This document shows positions 62,639-64,000 of a stretch of DNA of 64,000 nucleotides, piece by piece; the first letter of the stretch is position 1, and every line of letters begins with the position of its first letter. The DNA comes from Nitrospirota bacterium. Its GTDB lineage: Bacteria > Nitrospirota > Leptospirillia > Leptospirillales > Leptospirillaceae. The position numbers were made by a program, and so were the translations under genes. The notes beneath the pieces are model-generated. The model was given only the letters and a program-made list of their open reading frames with translations. It had not been told where the DNA came from and did not search any database. The stretch is taken from assembly GCA_027314645.1 (NCBI GenBank), contig DAHVAL010000006.1, positions 27,685-91,684 of the forward strand, read 5' to 3'.

Positions 62639-62908
62639 ATGTCGGGAACCAAAATGCAGATTCAAATTTTTGGAAAAAACATTGATGTAACAGAACTTAA
62701 GATTGTGAAGCGAGAGAAAGAACCTTTAATTAGTGAATATGAGTTGGAGGATGGCTCAAGAATAAGAGTAACCACAATCATTAATTCCGTAGTAAAAATC
62801 GATGAAACTCTAGGCCCTGGTAGCCCCCCCGCTTATATTGTTTACCCCGCCCCATCCGTCACAGTCATTAAACCTCCCGCACCTGAAAAATCTTCAGCAT
62901 CCAATTAG
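62639..62908 (+). CDS. Hypothetical protein, first gene of AT-rich cassette
   Basis: 89 residues. Strand-rich start (KMQIQIFGKNIDVTELKIV), charged middle and a proline-rich end (VYPAPSVTVIKPPAPEKSS). No family recognised. CGGAGGA lies 5 nt before the ATG. Codon use is AT-rich, unlike the genes to its left. It is followed 14 nt later by the second gene of the cassette. Confidence 0.7.
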   Translation: MSGTKMQIQIFGKNIDVTELKIVKREKEPLISEYELEDGSRIRVTTIINSVVKIDETLGPGSPPAYIVYPAPSVTVIKPPAPEKSSASN

Positions 62909-62922
62909 GACGAGAGGAAATT

Positions 62923-63480
62923 ATGGCTATTGCAGAGAAAAAAATTAAAGATATTCAGGATAAAGTTACTGAGAGCTCGTTCGGTAATTTATATTCTTTT
63001 TTCCTGAATATCTCTCAATCGACAAACACAGAAACTCTCAACCAGTTCAGGGCGTTTTTAAATCAATATCTAGCCCAAGATTTCGGTAATAAAACTTTGT
63101 TTGGTTCCTTAAATATTATTGATCAAATTCTTAAGTCCCAGTCTCCCAAGCGTTTCCATTATATTTATAAAATCGATAGTAGTGAACAGAAGGAAATATT
63201 TTCATTTATAAATGAGCATGATTTAGAAACATCGCTGAGGTCCATCCCCCCGATAATATTCAATTATTTTTCCCCTCCTGATGATCATCCTTTGTCATTA
63301 AGGCTAATTCATGATGACGAAACAAATGATAAAACCTTGGTACTTTATATTCATAGTAAAAAGGATGTAAACAATTCAATGGTCCGTCTATGGAATTTTG
63401 ATAATGATCCAAGAGTGGTTACCTTACTACAAAATAAAAACCTTTTAGTCGACCTTCTATTTGGGAAAAATGCCTTTTGA
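62923..63480 (+). CDS. Hypothetical protein, second gene of AT-rich cassette
   Basis: 185 residues, mostly soluble and Asn/Ser/Asp-rich, with a helical N-terminus (IQDKVTESSFGNLYSFFLNI) and an alternating strand-rich C-terminal part (KTLVLYIHSKKDV). No motif of a known nuclease, kinase or nucleotidyltransferase is seen. It overlaps the HEPN gene, so it is likely its partner. GAGAGGA precedes the ATG. Confidence 0.75.
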   Translation: MAIAEKKIKDIQDKVTESSFGNLYSFFLNISQSTNTETLNQFRAFLNQYLAQDFGNKTLFGSLNIIDQILKSQSPKRFHYIYKIDSSEQKEIFSFINEHDLETSLRSIPPIIFNYFSPPDDHPLSLRLIHDDETNDKTLVLYIHSKKDVNNSMVRLWNFDNDPRVVTLLQNKNLLVDLLFGKNAF

Positions 63481-63823
63481 TTGGATTGAATATCTCAAAT
63501 TAGCCCATAGGCTCAATTCATTTGGGGGGGAGGCTGACAACCGATCAGCCATCAGTAGGGCCTATTATGCGGCTTTTTGCTTAAGTAGAAATTATGCTCT
63601 TGGTAAAAATATTCCTATACCAAGTGGACCCGCGGCCCACAAGGCAGTGATCACTTATTTTAATGGGGTTTCCGCAAATATATCTACAAATTTATCTAGG
63701 CTAAGAAAGGATAGAAATTACGCAGATTATAAAGATATTATCAATTTCAATCTGCACCTTACTGCCATTAAAGCCATTATTACCGCACAAAAAATAATCG
63801 CAGATCTCCGATCCCTGCCTTAA
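63470..63823 (+). CDS. HEPN-domain-like protein, third gene of AT-rich cassette
   Basis: About 117 residues, all helical. The core RSAISRAYYAAFCLSRNY and the C-terminal LSRLRKDRNYADYKD match a widespread HEPN-type group whose C-terminal Arg-x-x-Arg-Asn-x-Ala-Asp-Tyr region takes the place of the RNase R-x4-6-H motif. HEPN proteins are RNA-binding or RNase toxins, often in toxin-antitoxin or abortive infection loci. The classical His is missing, so catalysis is not certain. The ATG at 63470 overlaps the upstream gene by 11 nt; a TTG at 63461 is an alternative. Confidence 0.75.
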   Translation: MPFDWIEYLKLAHRLNSFGGEADNRSAISRAYYAAFCLSRNYALGKNIPIPSGPAAHKAVITYFNGVSANISTNLSRLRKDRNYADYKDIINFNLHLTAIKAIITAQKIIADLRSLP

Positions 63824-63840
63824 CCTCGGATCAATTTAAT

Positions 63841-63865
63841 AAAAAGCCCTCCGAAGAGGGCCTTT
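63841..63865. terminator. Hairpin terminator after the cassette
   Basis: GCCCTC-CGAA-GAGGGC (63846-63861) is preceded by A5 and followed by CTTT. The T-run is better on the minus strand, so it may stop transcription arriving from beyond the right edge, and weakly stop the cassette. Confidence 0.7.
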
Positions 63866-64000
63866 GGTGGTCAGGATGTGATGGACCATTCTTTTCTATC
63901 CTGATTACTTTAAAAAGCCTGTAAAAATCTTCTCTGTGGCTCATCACTGAAAAACCACACCCGCAATGCTCGATGAGGGATTTTTCACTATTTTCCTTCC
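63866..64000. other. Right-edge stretch, no supported gene
   Basis: AT-rich DNA. A minus-strand frame is open from the right edge through the hairpin to about 63831, but it has no start inside the window and would put the terminator in coding sequence, so I do not call it. Confidence 0.35.

Noticed and set aside
63831..64000. Minus-strand frame open from the right edge
   Set aside because: It would run through a good terminator hairpin and has no start in the window; too little to support a gene.
1..64000. CRISPR arrays, insertion sequences, rRNA
   Set aside because: No regular repeat-spacer array, no transposase gene and no rRNA were seen.

Overview
The window is a dense bacterial chromosome segment of about 55-58% G+C (estimated by eye). 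It looks like an acidophilic iron oxidiser of the Nitrospirota, and Leptospirillum is my best guess. The reasons are a split, b6-like Rieske/cytochrome b complex encoded with a GltD-like NAD(P)H oxidoreductase and a tetraheme cytochrome c, an LPS export gene (lptD, so Gram-negative), and long operons with 4-nt ATGA/GTGA/TTGA overlaps. The assignment is inference from gene content; no database was searched.

Layout. 1-598: a possible C-terminal tail of a gene that starts outside the window, then structured non-coding DNA and the aspS promoter. 598-10.4 kb: aspS, a NifA-like sigma-54 activator next to glnA (terminators both in the glnA leader and after glnA), a lipoamide-dehydrogenase-like flavoprotein, a diguanylate cyclase, a lytic transglycosylase, an A-type Fe-S carrier, and a small zinc-ribbon gene with a textbook sigma-54 promoter. 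10.3-19.2 kb: a minus-strand pyrimidine cluster, pyrR-pyrB-pyrC-carA-(PflX-like radical SAM, frameshifted)-carB-greA, ending in a previously unlisted 49-codon membrane ORF coupled to greA. 19.3-31.4 kb: mixed housekeeping and envelope genes (HIT protein, tsaE, CBS protein, MFS, DUF2127, lipoprotein, mono-heme cytochrome, MidA, YHS protein, glycerate kinase, sppA, yajQ, ABC exporter). 31.5-37.0 kb: the bc-complex operon with its own sigma-70-like promoter and a Fur-like site. 37.4-39.1 kb: nadK and an M14 peptidase-like gene. 39.1-52.5 kb: a minus-strand run of overlapping genes, nudix-ferredoxin-(PAS sigma-54 activator)-trpEGDCFBA-accD-folC-lptD. 52.5-62.2 kb: small membrane proteins, a B12-binding radical SAM enzyme, beta carbonic anhydrase, a C39-like protein and a GNAT, tRNA-Arg, CbtB, a glutaredoxin-like protein, a class III dioxygenase, an epimerase and a cysteine-desulfurase-like protein without its PLP lysine. 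62.3-63.9 kb: tRNA-Met followed by an AT-rich three-gene cassette ending in a HEPN-type gene, probably acquired horizontally.

How the genes work together. The bc complex joins quinol, cytochrome c and an NAD(P)H-reactive flavoprotein. In an iron oxidiser this arrangement would suit uphill electron flow to NAD(P)+. The glnA/NifA-like pair and the trp-linked PAS activator suggest that sigma-54 control reaches nitrogen assimilation and possibly tryptophan synthesis. The best candidates for something undescribed are the HEPN cassette beside tRNA-Met, the degenerate cysteine desulfurase, and the trp operon led by a ferredoxin and a redox-type PAS sigma-54 activator.
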